Origin: Clostridia bacterium
GTDB taxonomy: Bacteria; Bacillota; Clostridia; Monoglobales; Monoglobaceae
Length of the DNA stretch: 54,147 nucleotides
Reading direction: 5' to 3'
Assembly: GCA_017546145.1 (NCBI GenBank)
Contig: JAFYXN010000003.1
Coordinates: 1-54,147, forward strand
A program made the translations under genes and the position numbers. Of this stretch, positions 26,701 to 34,736 are shown piece after piece; the first letter of the stretch is position 1, and every line of letters starts with the position of its first letter. Under the pieces are notes generated by a model. It saw only the letters and a list, made by a program, of their open reading frames with translations, was not told the DNA's origin and did no database searches.

Positions 26701-27415
26701 CGTCCTCAAACTTAACACTGTCAATTGTAGTAAGGAAGGTTGTGTGACGGCAGTGGTCTGACCAGTATGTGTCAATCATTCTGATTTCGGTAATGGTCGG
26801 GTCGCGTTTTTCGCTTAAGAAATACTGCTGACAGAATTTAATATCATCAAGGTCCATTGCAAGACCCATATCATCAATCATGGCTTTAAGTCCTGCTTCG
26901 TCAAGCTTGATAAAGCCGTCCAGGGTTGCAACTGTCTCAGGAATATCATAATCCATTTTAAGCGTATCAAAGGTTTCAAGAGTTGCTTCTCTTGATTCAA
27001 CCGGATTGATTACATATTTTTTGATTTCTGCAATATCGTTGTCCGAAAGCTGTCCGTAAAGCAAATAAACCTTTGCCGCCTTAACGGTAGGTCTGTCGCC
27101 CTTGGAAATCAGCTGAATACATTCCTCGGCAGAATTTGCACGAAGGTCAAACTGACCCGGAAGAAATTCAACCGCAAATACTGCGTCGGAATCAACCTTT
27201 AATTCCTCTGAAACAATATCAAGCTGAGGCTCAGAGAACACTGTGCCCTTGCAGTAATCAAAAAGCTCTTTGTCAATATTCTCAACGTCATAGCGATTTA
27301 TAATTCTTAAATCACTCAGACCTTTTATCTGAAGAAGCTTTATTAAATCATCTTTCAGCGATTTTGCCTCTGCGGCAAGCTCACGTTTCTTTTCTACATA
27401 AACTCTGTAAACCAT
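23723..27415 (-). CDS. purL: Phosphoribosylformylglycinamidine synthase, single-chain (clostridial type)
   Basis: Converts FGAR, glutamine and ATP to FGAM. At 1230 residues it is the large fused form: an N-terminal PurS-like region, two AIR-synthetase-like ATP domains (with the conserved DTYWSDHCRHTTF and NETHNHPTEIEPFGGAATCIGG stretches), and a C-terminal class I glutaminase whose nucleophile is Cys1070 in MCGICNGFQAL. This differs from the three-protein PurSQL of Bacillus. ATG follows GAAAGGAAAAATT. It lies between purD and fhs. Confidence 0.97.
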   Translation of the reverse strand: MVYRVYVEKKRELAAEAKSLKDDLIKLLQIKGLSDLRIINRYDVENIDKELFDYCKGTVFSEPQLDIVSEELKVDSDAVFAVEFLPGQFDLRANSAEECIQLISKGDRPTVKAAKVYLLYGQLSDNDIAEIKKYVINPVESREATLETFDTLKMDYDIPETVATLDGFIKLDEAGLKAMIDDMGLAMDLDDIKFCQQYFLSEKRDPTITEIRMIDTYWSDHCRHTTFLTTIDSVKFEDELLQSAYDRYIETRKEIGRTKPINLMDIGTIAAKYLKANGKLDGLDESEEINACTVKIDVEVDGNNEKWLLLFKNETHNHPTEIEPFGGAATCIGGAIRDPLSGRSYVYAAMRVTGAADPLKPVSETIEGKLPQRKIVTGAAAGYSSYGNQIGLATGQVDELYHDGYAAKRMEIGAVIAAAPQENVRRERPEDGDIVILLGGKTGRDGCGGATGSSKSHTVESLESCGAEVQKGNAPEERKLQRLFRNKEASQLIKRCNDFGAGGVSVAIGELADGLEIDLNAVPKKYEGLDGTELAISESQERMAVVVAAEDVERFKELAKSENLEATVVATVKERPYLVMHWNGKKIVNISREFLNSNGAEKHIDIAPSKPETIDKEIPQDFKKGCLDLSEDLNVCSKRGLSERFDSTIGAGTVLMPFGGKHQLTPIQAMVNKVSVEKGHTNTCSVMSWGYNPYIAEKSPYHGAYLAVVESAAKLVAAGAEFKDVYLTFQEYFEKPKKDPKRWGKPLAALLGALDAQKNLEIAAIGGKDSMSGTFENIDVPPTLVSFAVTTEKNENIVSPEFKSADHKVVWIKPDYDKNGLPVTESLIDCFKKVTELIHSKKAVSAYTPCFGGVAEAIMKMSMGNDIGFAFDDTVTMADIFGYSYGSFIVELAESVNVGEVLGYTTDKTELSYKGQAVSLAEIQKGYEDKLEKIYSCNIETEKKDIPTFSYKADTRVSPKVGTAKPKVLIPVFPGTNCEFDTAKVMRDAGADPEIFVINNLTPRAISDSVEAFAKSLKESQIVFIPGGFSGGDEPDGSAKFITAFFRNPEIKEATSELLDMHDGLMCGICNGFQALIKLGLVPYGKIIDTDENCPTLSYNTISRHQSKLVRTKVASNKSPWMANAEVGGIYTVPISHGEGRFMASDELVKQLAENGQILTQYVDLNGNPTNEIQYNPNGSTFAIEGITSPDGRVLGKMGHTERWAEGLYKNVEGSFDMGLFRSAVEYFKL

Positions 27416-27445
27416 AATTTTTCCTTTCTGCGTCTATCGGCTGTT

Positions 27446-28705
27446 CTATTTCAAAGCAGCAAGTGCTTTTTGACCTATATCATTTCTGTAATATGCGTTG
27501 TCAAACTTAACTGACTTTACTGTGGTGTATGCTGCATCAATTGCAGCCTTTAATGTGTCACCGGTTTCTGTAACGCCAAGTACTCTGCCGCCGGCGGTGA
27601 GCAATTTTTCACCATCCAGTTTTGCCCCTGCAACATATATGTTTTTGTCAGCCGGCATTGTTATCTCAAACCCTGAATCATATTTCTGCGGATAACCATC
27701 CGATGCCATTACGACACAGCAGGCAGACTTATTAGCAAACTTAACCTCTGCATCCTTTAATGTGCCGTTTGCAGTATGCTGCATAATTTCAAAGAGGTCG
27801 CTTTCAAGAAGCGGAAGAACAACCTGAGTTTCGGGGTCACCAAAGCGGCAATTATACTCAATTACCTTTGGGCCTTTTTCGGTAAGCATAAGCCCAAAAT
27901 ACAGACAACCCTTAAATGTTCTGCCTTCTTTGTTCATAGCATCAACGGTAGGACGGAAAATCTTTTCCATGCATTCCTCAGCTATCGCCTTTGTATAATA
28001 TGGATTAGGAGCAATTGTTCCCATTCCGCCTGTGTTTAAGCCTTTATCGTTGTCCTTTGCACGCTTGTGATCCATTGACGAAACCATCGGAATTACTGTT
28101 TCACCGTCTGTAAACGAAAGAACAGAAACCTCAGGGCCTGTAAGAAATTCTTCAATTACAACGTTATTGCCGCTGTCACCAAAAATCCTGTCCTCCATCA
28201 TGGAGCGAACAGCATCCATTGCTTCCTCTCGTGTCTGTGCAATTATAACACCCTTGCCAAGAGCAAGACCGTCAGCCTTAATAACCGTCGGGATAGGTGC
28301 TGTTTCAAGATACTTCAGTGCCGCATCAAGGTCTGAGAATACTTCGTATTCTGCTGTGGGAATATTGTATTTTTTCATAAGGTTTTTTGAAAATACCTTG
28401 CTTCCCTCAATGATTGCCGCATTTGCCTTGGGGCCAAAACAGGGAATACCCGCGCCCTCCAGAGCATCAACCGCGCCCAAAACCAAAGGGTCATCCGGAG
28501 CAACCACCGCAAAGTCTATCTTTTCATTAATTGCAAAATCACGGATTTTGTCAATCTCCTTTGCTCCAATTGCTATGCACTCAGCATCCTGAGCCATACC
28601 GCCGTTACCCGGAAGTGCATATATTTTTGACACCTTGTCGCTTTCTTTTAGTTTCTTAATGATGGCGTGCTCACGTCCACCACCGCCTACTACCATTATT
28701 TTCAT
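27446..28705 (-). CDS. purD: Phosphoribosylamine-glycine ligase
   Basis: GAR synthetase of the ATP-grasp superfamily, 419 residues. The N-terminal MKIMVVGGGGREHAI motif marks the real start at 28705, with AAAGGA upstream; an in-frame extension to 28834 runs through the structured spacer and is rejected. KADGLALGKGV (ATP-grasp loop) and EYNCRFGDPETQ (metal binding) are present. It is separated from the AICAR transformylase gene by a 173-base structured spacer and followed closely by purL. Confidence 0.97.
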   Translation of the reverse strand: MKIMVVGGGGREHAIIKKLKESDKVSKIYALPGNGGMAQDAECIAIGAKEIDKIRDFAINEKIDFAVVAPDDPLVLGAVDALEGAGIPCFGPKANAAIIEGSKVFSKNLMKKYNIPTAEYEVFSDLDAALKYLETAPIPTVIKADGLALGKGVIIAQTREEAMDAVRSMMEDRIFGDSGNNVVIEEFLTGPEVSVLSFTDGETVIPMVSSMDHKRAKDNDKGLNTGGMGTIAPNPYYTKAIAEECMEKIFRPTVDAMNKEGRTFKGCLYFGLMLTEKGPKVIEYNCRFGDPETQVVLPLLESDLFEIMQHTANGTLKDAEVKFANKSACCVVMASDGYPQKYDSGFEITMPADKNIYVAGAKLDGEKLLTAGGRVLGVTETGDTLKAAIDAAYTTVKSVKFDNAYYRNDIGQKALAALK

Positions 28706-28749
28706 AAATATGGAATCCTTTCTTTCGTCTTTGATACAATTCCGAAAAG

Positions 28750-28870
28750 CTGCAAAAAACAGTGCAGAACGGACAAATCGCACCCGAAGACGTACTGACT
28801 GTACCGCAAGCGGTGAAATTTGTCCGTAGCACAAAACAGAGCTTTGTGCGGTCGGTGCTGCTTTTTGCAG
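28750..28870. other. Large multi-branched structure in the purH-purD spacer
   Basis: A 9-bp closing stem CTGCAAAAA (28750-28758) with TTTTTGCAG (28862-28870) encloses two arms: GGACAAAT (28771-28778) with ATTTGTCC (28818-28825), containing an ACCGC/GCGGT hairpin, and GCACAAA (28829-28835) with TTTGTGC (28843-28849). The structure is far more elaborate than needed for a spacer, and lies within the operon. Function unknown. Confidence 0.5.
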
Positions 28871-28878
28871 TTTTTTAA

Positions 28879-30063
28879 TTAGTGATGGAAAAGACGCATT
28901 CCGGTAAACGCCATTGCCATACCATGATTATTGCAAGCCTCGATAACATTGTCATCACGGATTGAACCGCCCGGCTCTGCAATATAGGTTACTCCGCTTC
29001 TTGCCGCTCTTTCGATATTATCGCCAAACGGGAAGAACGCATCGCTGCCAAGTGCTACACCGCTAAGTGATGCAAGGTATTCTCTCTGTTCTGACCTTGG
29101 AAATGCCACCGGCTTCTCTGTAAACAGTCTTTCCCAGTTTCCATCACCCAGTACATCCTCTGCGTCCTCTGAAAGGTACACATCAATTGCATTGTCACGG
29201 TCGGGTCTGCCCACAGTATCAAGGAACGGAAGATTTAAAACCTTCTCATGCTGACGAAGATGCCATATATCCGCCTTGTTGCCTGCAAGTCTGGTACAGT
29301 GGATTCTTGACTGCTGACCTGCACCAACACCGATAGCCTGACCGTCCTTTGCAAAGCAAACCGAATTACTCTGTGTGTATTTAAGAGTAATCAAAGCAAT
29401 TATAAGGTCACGCTTTGCACTTTCTGGCATATTCTTATTTTCTGTGACAATATTTGAAAGCAGTTCTTCGTCGATTTTGAAGTTGTTTCTGCCCTGTTCA
29501 AAGGTGATTCCGTAAACCATCTTTGTTTCCTGCTCGGCAGGAACGAATCCTGGGTCAATCTTTACAATGTTGTAGTTGCCGTTTCTCTTGCTCTTTAAAA
29601 TTTCAAGTGCCTCCGGCTCGTATCCGGGAGCAATTACGCCATCCGAAACTTCGCGTTTAATCAGCTTTGCTGTTGTAACGTCGCAAACGTCACTTAATGC
29701 AATCCAGTCGCCAAAGGATGACATTCTGTCAGTACCCCTTGCGCGGGCATAAGCAGTTGCAAGCGGTGATTCGTCAAGACCTTCAATATCATCAACAAAA
29801 CACGCTTTTTTAAGCTCTGCACTCATAGGAGTTCCCACTGCCGCTGAAGTGGGGCTTACGTGCTTGAAAGAGGTTGCTGCAGGCATTCCAAGTGCCGCTT
29901 TAAGCTCTTTTACCAGCTGCCAGCTGTTGAATGCATCAAGGAAGTTGATGTATCCGGGTCTTCCGCTTAAAATTTCAATGGGAAGCTCACTTTTGTCATT
30001 CATATAAATTTTTGATGGTTTCTGGTTGGGATTGCAACCATATTTGAGTTCAAATTCTTTCAT
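28879..30063 (-). CDS. purH: AICAR transformylase (PurH C-terminal domain as a separate protein)
   Basis: Transfers the formyl group from 10-formyl-THF to AICAR. It has 394 residues and covers only the AICARFT/PF01808 part of PurH; the N-terminal MGS-like IMP cyclohydrolase domain is absent. The conserved Lys-His pair is in SFKHVSPTSAAVG (about residues 65-77). The ring closure is supplied instead by the PurO gene immediately upstream, so the two genes together replace bifunctional PurH. ATG follows GAAAGGATAAGAAAAA. Confidence 0.92.
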   Translation of the reverse strand: MKEFELKYGCNPNQKPSKIYMNDKSELPIEILSGRPGYINFLDAFNSWQLVKELKAALGMPAATSFKHVSPTSAAVGTPMSAELKKACFVDDIEGLDESPLATAYARARGTDRMSSFGDWIALSDVCDVTTAKLIKREVSDGVIAPGYEPEALEILKSKRNGNYNIVKIDPGFVPAEQETKMVYGITFEQGRNNFKIDEELLSNIVTENKNMPESAKRDLIIALITLKYTQSNSVCFAKDGQAIGVGAGQQSRIHCTRLAGNKADIWHLRQHEKVLNLPFLDTVGRPDRDNAIDVYLSEDAEDVLGDGNWERLFTEKPVAFPRSEQREYLASLSGVALGSDAFFPFGDNIERAARSGVTYIAEPGGSIRDDNVIEACNNHGMAMAFTGMRLFHH

Positions 30064-30086
30064 TTTTTCTTATCCTTTCAAAAAAC

Positions 30087-30806
30087 TTACGCGTTTTTGT
30101 TAATCATGCGATTTGTTTCTGCTCCTGTTTCAAGGTCGATATATCTGACATAGAGAGAAATCTTATTTGCATCGTTGAGGTTGTTCCAGATTTTATCCGT
30201 GAATTCGTCAATATCATTGGGGATTTCCACTCTCTCAGGCTCGCCCTGGAAGGTAGGAATAGGGTTTCCGTCACAAACATAAGTATGAATAAAATGTCCA
30301 AGTCCCTCAAGGGCTTTGTATGAATATGTAAATCTGTTGCAGGCTGTACCCTCAGCGTCGGCACTTTTAAGAATACTCATTTTGTAGCTGAAGTCCTTGT
30401 CCTCAAATGTGAACATACCGCTGATTCTTGGAGTCCAGTTGGGGCCGTCAGGCTCAAATTCACGGGTTTCGAGAGCTTCTTCAAATGTTTTGCCCTGTTC
30501 AAGAAATTCAATCACCGTATCGGTCTGGTCACCGTTTGTCACAACAAGGTTGTTTTTGTGAACACGAACCGGTGAATAAATAATAAGCGACGGGTCTTCA
30601 ACCTTTGATGCATCAAACGGATGAATGATAACCTCGCTGCCGTTTTCGATAAACACACGATTTCGGCTGTTCTCGGATCTGCCCATGATGAAGTATGCAA
30701 AAACCGCAGACTTTGCATCCTTTGACTTTCCTATAACAATGCCTCTGCCCACGTAAGGATTGTCCTTTATGAGCTCGCCCATATCATTTATAGCATAAAT
30801 ATTCAT
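30087..30806 (-). CDS. purO: IMP cyclohydrolase, archaeal PurO type
   Basis: Final ring closure of FAICAR to IMP. It has 239 residues and belongs to the PurO family (PF07826), first known from archaea: YVGRGIVIGKS near residues 18-28, FAYFIMGRSENSRNR, and VVTNGDQTD are the recognisable blocks. The start at 30806 is fixed by TAAAAGGAGAAATTATT; the longer frame would overlap purN. It is immediately upstream of the AICAR transformylase, the reaction that makes its substrate. Such PurO genes are known in some Clostridia. Confidence 0.88.
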   Translation of the reverse strand: MNIYAINDMGELIKDNPYVGRGIVIGKSKDAKSAVFAYFIMGRSENSRNRVFIENGSEVIIHPFDASKVEDPSLIIYSPVRVHKNNLVVTNGDQTDTVIEFLEQGKTFEEALETREFEPDGPNWTPRISGMFTFEDKDFSYKMSILKSADAEGTACNRFTYSYKALEGLGHFIHTYVCDGNPIPTFQGEPERVEIPNDIDEFTDKIWNNLNDANKISLYVRYIDLETGAETNRMINKNA

Positions 30807-30820
30807 AATAATTTCTCCTT

Positions 30821-31429
30821 TTATCTTGATTTTATAATCTCTGCCGAAACCTTTTCTGCAGCTTGGGGAAGAAGATGCCATTCAGCCTCCTCCATTACCC
30901 TTTTTTGCAGTATTTCGGGGGTATCTCCATCTTGTATTTCGACAGCCCTCTGAAGAATTATTTCGCCACCGTCAGGGATTTCGTTTACAAAATGTACCGT
31001 CGCACCTGTTACCTTTACTCCGTACCTGAGCGCCGCTTCATGCACCTTGAGTCCATAAAAGCCTTCTCCGCAAAACGACGGAATAAGCGAAGGATGAACA
31101 TTGATTATTCTTTTGGGGTACTTTGACGTAAAGCCTTCGCTTAAAATGCACATAAATCCGGCTAAGATAATTAACTCAATGCCATTTTCTTCAAGCTGTT
31201 CAATTAATGCTTGTTCAAACTTATCTGCACCAAGTTCTTTTTTTGAAATCACAGCGGTTTTTATTCCGGCATTTTGTGCACGGGTAAGCGCATAAGCGCC
31301 CGGGTTGTTTGAAATAACAAGTGAAATTTCGCCGCTTGTTATTTTGCCTGCGCTTTGCGCATCAATGAGCGCCTGCAGATTTGTTCCGCCGCCCGATACC
31401 AGCACCGCAATTTTTGCCTTGCTTAGCAT
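30821..31429 (-). CDS. purN: Phosphoribosylglycinamide formyltransferase 1
   Basis: 10-formyl-THF-dependent formylation of GAR, 202 residues. It carries [12 protein letters not shown] at the N-terminus (phosphate loop), the catalytic segment [10 protein letters not shown] and the [17 protein letters not shown] block. Its ATG overlaps the purM stop by seven bases (ATGCTAA), a classic translational coupling. Confidence 0.97.
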   Translation of the reverse strand: MLSKAKIAVLVSGGGTNLQALIDAQSAGKITSGEISLVISNNPGAYALTRAQNAGIKTAVISKKELGADKFEQALIEQLEENGIELIILAGFMCILSEGFTSKYPKRIINVHPSLIPSFCGEGFYGLKVHEAALRYGVKVTGATVHFVNEIPDGGEIILQRAVEIQDGDTPEILQKRVMEEAEWHLLPQAAEKVSAEIIKSR

Positions 31430-32463
31430 ATAACCACGCTTTCATCGCTCTTGATGATTTCGCCCATAATATATGCATTTTCGCCGTTTGCACGGAGAAT
31501 TTCAAGTGCCTTGTCAGCGTCCTCTTTTGCAACTACAACGCTCATACCAACACCCATATTAAATGTGTTGAACATATCACGTTCAGGAATATTGCCAGTC
31601 TTTGCAATAAGTTCAAAAATAGGAAGAACCTTAACTGCGCTTCTTTCAATCTTTGCACCGAAGCCCTTGGGGATGCTTCTGGGAATATTTTCATAGAAGC
31701 CGCCGCCGGTAATATGAGAAACCGCCTTAACCGTAACCTCATCAAAGAGAGCGAGCATGGGTTTTACGTAAATTCTGGTAGGTGTAAGCAGTGTTTCGCC
31801 TACGCTTTTTCCGCCAAGCTCTTCGCGGGGCGCTTTGATGTCGGCATTTTCAACATCAAATACCTTTCTTACAAGCGAAAATCCGTTTGAGTGAACGCCG
31901 CTTGAAGGCAGAGCAATAATAACATCACCCTCGGTAATTGTTTTGTTGTTTAAAACCTTGCTCTTGTCAACAACACCAACCGAAAAGCCTGCGAGGTCGT
32001 ATTCGTCTTCAGGATAGAAACCGGGCATTTCGGCTGTTTCGCCGCCGATAAGTGCACAGCCTGACTGAACACAGCCCTCTGCAACACCTGAAACAATATC
32101 TGCAACCTTTTCAGGATAGTTCTTGCCTACTGCAATATAGTCAAGGAAGAACAAAGGCTTTGCGCCGCAGCAAATAATGTCGTTTACGCACATTGCAACA
32201 CAGTCAATACCAACTGTATCGTGCTTGTCCATAAGAAACGCCATTTTGAGTTTTGTTCCAACGCCGTCTGTTCCGCTTACCAAAACAGGTTTTTCAATAC
32301 CTGTAAGGTCCATTTCAAACAAGCCGCCAAAACCGCCAATATCTGATGCCGCACCTTGGGTCACAGTTCTTGCAATATGCCGCTTCATAAGCTCAACAGC
32401 CTTGTATCCGGCAGTAATGTCAACGCCTGCCGCCTTGTAACTTTCACTAAAGCTTTTTTCCAT
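31423..32463 (-). CDS. purM: Phosphoribosylformylglycinamidine cyclo-ligase (AIR synthetase)
   Basis: ATP-dependent ring closure of FGAM to AIR. 346 residues, normal length. Conserved parts: [14 protein letters not shown] (about 63-76), [18 protein letters not shown] and [13 protein letters not shown] follows CAGAAAGGATAAAAGAAA. It sits 45 bases after purF and overlaps purN at its end. Confidence 0.97.
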   Translation of the reverse strand: MEKSFSESYKAAGVDITAGYKAVELMKRHIARTVTQGAASDIGGFGGLFEMDLTGIEKPVLVSGTDGVGTKLKMAFLMDKHDTVGIDCVAMCVNDIICCGAKPLFFLDYIAVGKNYPEKVADIVSGVAEGCVQSGCALIGGETAEMPGFYPEDEYDLAGFSVGVVDKSKVLNNKTITEGDVIIALPSSGVHSNGFSLVRKVFDVENADIKAPREELGGKSVGETLLTPTRIYVKPMLALFDEVTVKAVSHITGGGFYENIPRSIPKGFGAKIERSAVKVLPIFELIAKTGNIPERDMFNTFNMGVGMSVVVAKEDADKALEILRANGENAYIMGEIIKSDESVVIC

Positions 32464-32508
32464 TTTCTTTTATCCTTTCTGTATATCAAAACTATAATAT
32501 TAATTTCT

Positions 32509-33930
32509 CTATTCTTTACCTGACCAGCAATAGGTACATAACTTACAGGGTTCCAAGCCTATTGCCTTGATAACACCCTCCAAGGATTGGAAGTCAAGGC
32601 TTTCAAAGCCAAGCTTTTCACTGATTGTTTCTCTGAGCTTTTTGCCCCTTTCGGTGCTTCCGTCGCTGTATTCTTCTATGTGGTTAAAGCCTTCTTCACC
32701 TTCAAGCTCCATTACTGTCTGCCTTGCAATAAGCTCCATCTCGTTTTTACTGCTTGTAAAATTCAGATACTTGCATCCGTACATAATGGGCGGGCAAGCC
32801 GAGCGCATGTGAACCGACTTTGCACCGTGCTGATAAAGGAAGTCAACAGTCTCTTTAAGCTGTGTTCCGCGAACAATCGAGTCATCCACAAAAAGAAGAT
32901 TTTTGTCTTCAATCAGCTCGTGGATGGGTACCTGCTTCATCCTTGCAATCTTTACTCTGTCGCTTTGGTGCTTTGGAGTAAAGCTTCGGGGCCATGTTGG
33001 TGTGTACTTGATAAAAGGTCTTGCAAACGGGATTCCACTCTCATTTGCATAACCGATTGCATGCGGCGTGCCCGAATCCGGAACACCGCTTACAAAATCT
33101 ATATCTGCCGCTTTGCCGTTTGCTTTGTCGGTCTGAGCCATAATCGCACCATTGCGGTACCTCATGGTTTCAACATTCTTGCCCTCGTAAACCGAGTTGG
33201 GATAACCGTAATAGCTCCAAAGAAATGCACAAATCTTCATTTCCTTGCCGGGCTTTACTATTTGCTTTATTCCGTCAGCTGTAATTTCAACTGCTTCGCC
33301 GGGTCCAAGCTCCATTTCGTCATCATAGCCAAGCTTTTTATACGCAAAATCTTCAAATGATACTGCATAACCGTCTTCGCTCTTCCCTATAAGAATCGGA
33401 AGTCTGCCCACCTTATCACGGGCAGCAATCAGGTTGCCCTCGTTTGTCAGTATTAGAATTGAAACTGTTCCCTCGACTATCTCATGAACATATTCTATAC
33501 CCTCGGCGAAGGTACTTTTTTGGTTTATCAGTGCCGCAACCAAATCGGTTGAATTAACCTTGCCGCCGGTCATAACTCCAAAATGTCCGCCCTTTGTCAG
33601 ATACTTTTCAATAAGCTCGTCTGCATTGTTTATCCTGCCGATTGTCGCTATAGCATAAGTTCCGACCTCGGACATTATCAAAAGCGGCTGAGGGTCAGAG
33701 TCACTGATAACTCCAATTGCCGAGTTGCCCTTCATTTCGTTGAATACATTTTCAAACTTTGTTCTAAAAGGTGTATTTTCAATATTGTGTATATCCCTTT
33801 GAAGTCCTATTTCACTGTCATACGCCGCAATTCCTCCGCGTCGTGTTCCTAAGTGCGAATGATAGTCCGTACCAAAGAAAACATCGGCAATTGCGTCGCG
33901 CTTACTGACTGTTCCAAAAAAACCGCCCAT
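32509..33930 (-). CDS. purF: Amidophosphoribosyltransferase variant without the N-terminal catalytic cysteine
   Basis: First committed step of purine synthesis. 473 residues. The C-terminal phosphoribosyltransferase domain is intact (PRPP loop LLFVDDSIVRGTQ near residues 346-358, flexible loop FTPKHQSDRVKIARMK). The N-terminal half has the Ntn glutaminase fold, but it begins MGGFFGTVSKRDA: position 2 is Gly instead of the Cys nucleophile, and the LQHRGQE motif is replaced by LGTRRGG. The ATG is fixed by ATGGAGGGCACAC, so no upstream Cys is missed. Glutamine use is therefore doubtful; free ammonia is the likely donor. A cysteine cluster CKLCTYC lies at the C-terminus. Related variants occur in other gut anaerobes. 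Confidence 0.88.
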   Translation of the reverse strand: MGGFFGTVSKRDAIADVFFGTDYHSHLGTRRGGIAAYDSEIGLQRDIHNIENTPFRTKFENVFNEMKGNSAIGVISDSDPQPLLIMSEVGTYAIATIGRINNADELIEKYLTKGGHFGVMTGGKVNSTDLVAALINQKSTFAEGIEYVHEIVEGTVSILILTNEGNLIAARDKVGRLPILIGKSEDGYAVSFEDFAYKKLGYDDEMELGPGEAVEITADGIKQIVKPGKEMKICAFLWSYYGYPNSVYEGKNVETMRYRNGAIMAQTDKANGKAADIDFVSGVPDSGTPHAIGYANESGIPFARPFIKYTPTWPRSFTPKHQSDRVKIARMKQVPIHELIEDKNLLFVDDSIVRGTQLKETVDFLYQHGAKSVHMRSACPPIMYGCKYLNFTSSKNEMELIARQTVMELEGEEGFNHIEEYSDGSTERGKKLRETISEKLGFESLDFQSLEGVIKAIGLEPCKLCTYCWSGKE

Positions 33931-33972
33931 GTGTGCCCTCCATTTTTCAGAAATAAGCGTTTTGAATTAAAT

Positions 33973-34467
33973 TTAGTTGTTGTATTTTGCAGATATGTCC
34001 TGATTCTTTTTAAGAACCGTCTCCATTGCAGCCTTTCTTTGTGCGTCCAGCTTCTGAGCAAGTTCAGCGTCCGAAACCGCAATTATCTGTGCTGCAAGAA
34101 GTGCTGCATTTTGCGCTCCGTCAATTGCAACCGTTGCAACCGGTATTCCGCCGGGCATCTGAACTGTTGACAAAAGCGCGTCAAGTCCGTCAAGCGTCGA
34201 GGATTTAACAGGAATACCTATAACAGGAACGGTGGTATTTGCAGCAATTGCTCCTGCAAGATGTGCAGCCTTGCCTGCCGCTGCAATAATTGCACCAAAA
34301 CCGTTTTCGCGTGCGTTCACAGAAAAGTCACGCGCCTCAATCGGTGTTCTGTGTGCCGAATAAATGTGCACCTCAAAGGGTATCTCCAAGTCTTTTAATG
34401 TGTCAATAGCTTTTTCAACAACCCCAAGGTCGCTGTCGCTGCCCATTATAATTCCTACTTTTTTCAT
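33973..34467 (-). CDS. purE: 5-(carboxyamino)imidazole ribonucleotide mutase
   Basis: 164 residues. GSDSDLGVV at residues 9-17, the SAHRTP motif and [17 protein letters not shown] are typical of the bacterial PurE fold. PurE class I normally needs PurK to make its substrate; no purK is present in this operon. It is the first gene behind the ZTP riboswitch, with ATG after ACAGGGGGATAAAA. Confidence 0.96.
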   Translation of the reverse strand: MKKVGIIMGSDSDLGVVEKAIDTLKDLEIPFEVHIYSAHRTPIEARDFSVNARENGFGAIIAAAGKAAHLAGAIAANTTVPVIGIPVKSSTLDGLDALLSTVQMPGGIPVATVAIDGAQNAALLAAQIIAVSDAELAQKLDAQRKAAMETVLKKNQDISAKYNN

Positions 34468-34494
34468 TTTTATCCCCCTGTAAATTTATTTTTA

Positions 34495-34532
34495 AAAAGA
34501 AATAGGGCAGTCCTGTAGTTTCAGGACTGCCC
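34495..34532 (-). terminator. Regulated terminator of the ZTP riboswitch
   Basis: 11-bp stem (GGGCAGTCCTG with CAGGACTGCCC), a 6-base loop, then TATTTCTTTTT on the minus strand. Its 5' arm begins with the GGGC that also ends the aptamer's conserved CCGTCTGGGC, so ligand binding and terminator formation compete. Confidence 0.92.
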
Positions 34533-34605
34533 AGACGGTCGGCATAATATAAGTTTTTTGCTCCCTTGTGGTTGTTCCACTTTTCTCCGTCAGTCACAAA
34601 AAACT
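34529..34605 (-). promoter_or_regulatory. ZTP riboswitch aptamer (pfl motif)
   Basis: Read on the minus strand: P1 is AGTTTTTTG (34597-34605) with CAAAAAACT (34552-34560). Within it are the conserved TGACTGACGGAG and a GTGG/CCAC hairpin (34568-34580) followed by GGGAGC. After P1 comes CCGTCTGGGC (34529-34538), whose CCGTC can form the pseudoknot with GACGG (34587-34591). This is the pfl/ZTP consensus. ZTP rises when 10-formyl-THF is short and AICAR accumulates; binding should block the terminator and turn on the purine and folate genes downstream. Confidence 0.93.
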
Positions 34606-34656
34606 AAGGTTTTCTGTATCAGAATGCACATCTGTAACATCTGTTTCTACCCGATT

Positions 34657-34686
34657 ATTTTATCATATATACGCCATCTTTGTCAA
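34657..34686 (-). promoter_or_regulatory. Promoter of the purine operon
   Basis: Minus-strand -35 TTGACA (34681-34686), an 18-base spacer, extended -10 TGATAAAAT (hexamer 34657-34662). It lies between tmk and the riboswitch, giving a leader of about 180 nt. Confidence 0.78.
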
Positions 34687-34736
34687 GAAATTTCGGCTGT
34701 TCTTTTACGGTTTTTGCCAAATTTCTACACCTTGCA

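Noticed and set aside
28706..28834. N-terminal extension of PurD
   Set aside because: It would translate through the structured spacer; MKIMVVGGGGREHAI with its own ribosome binding site is the family start.
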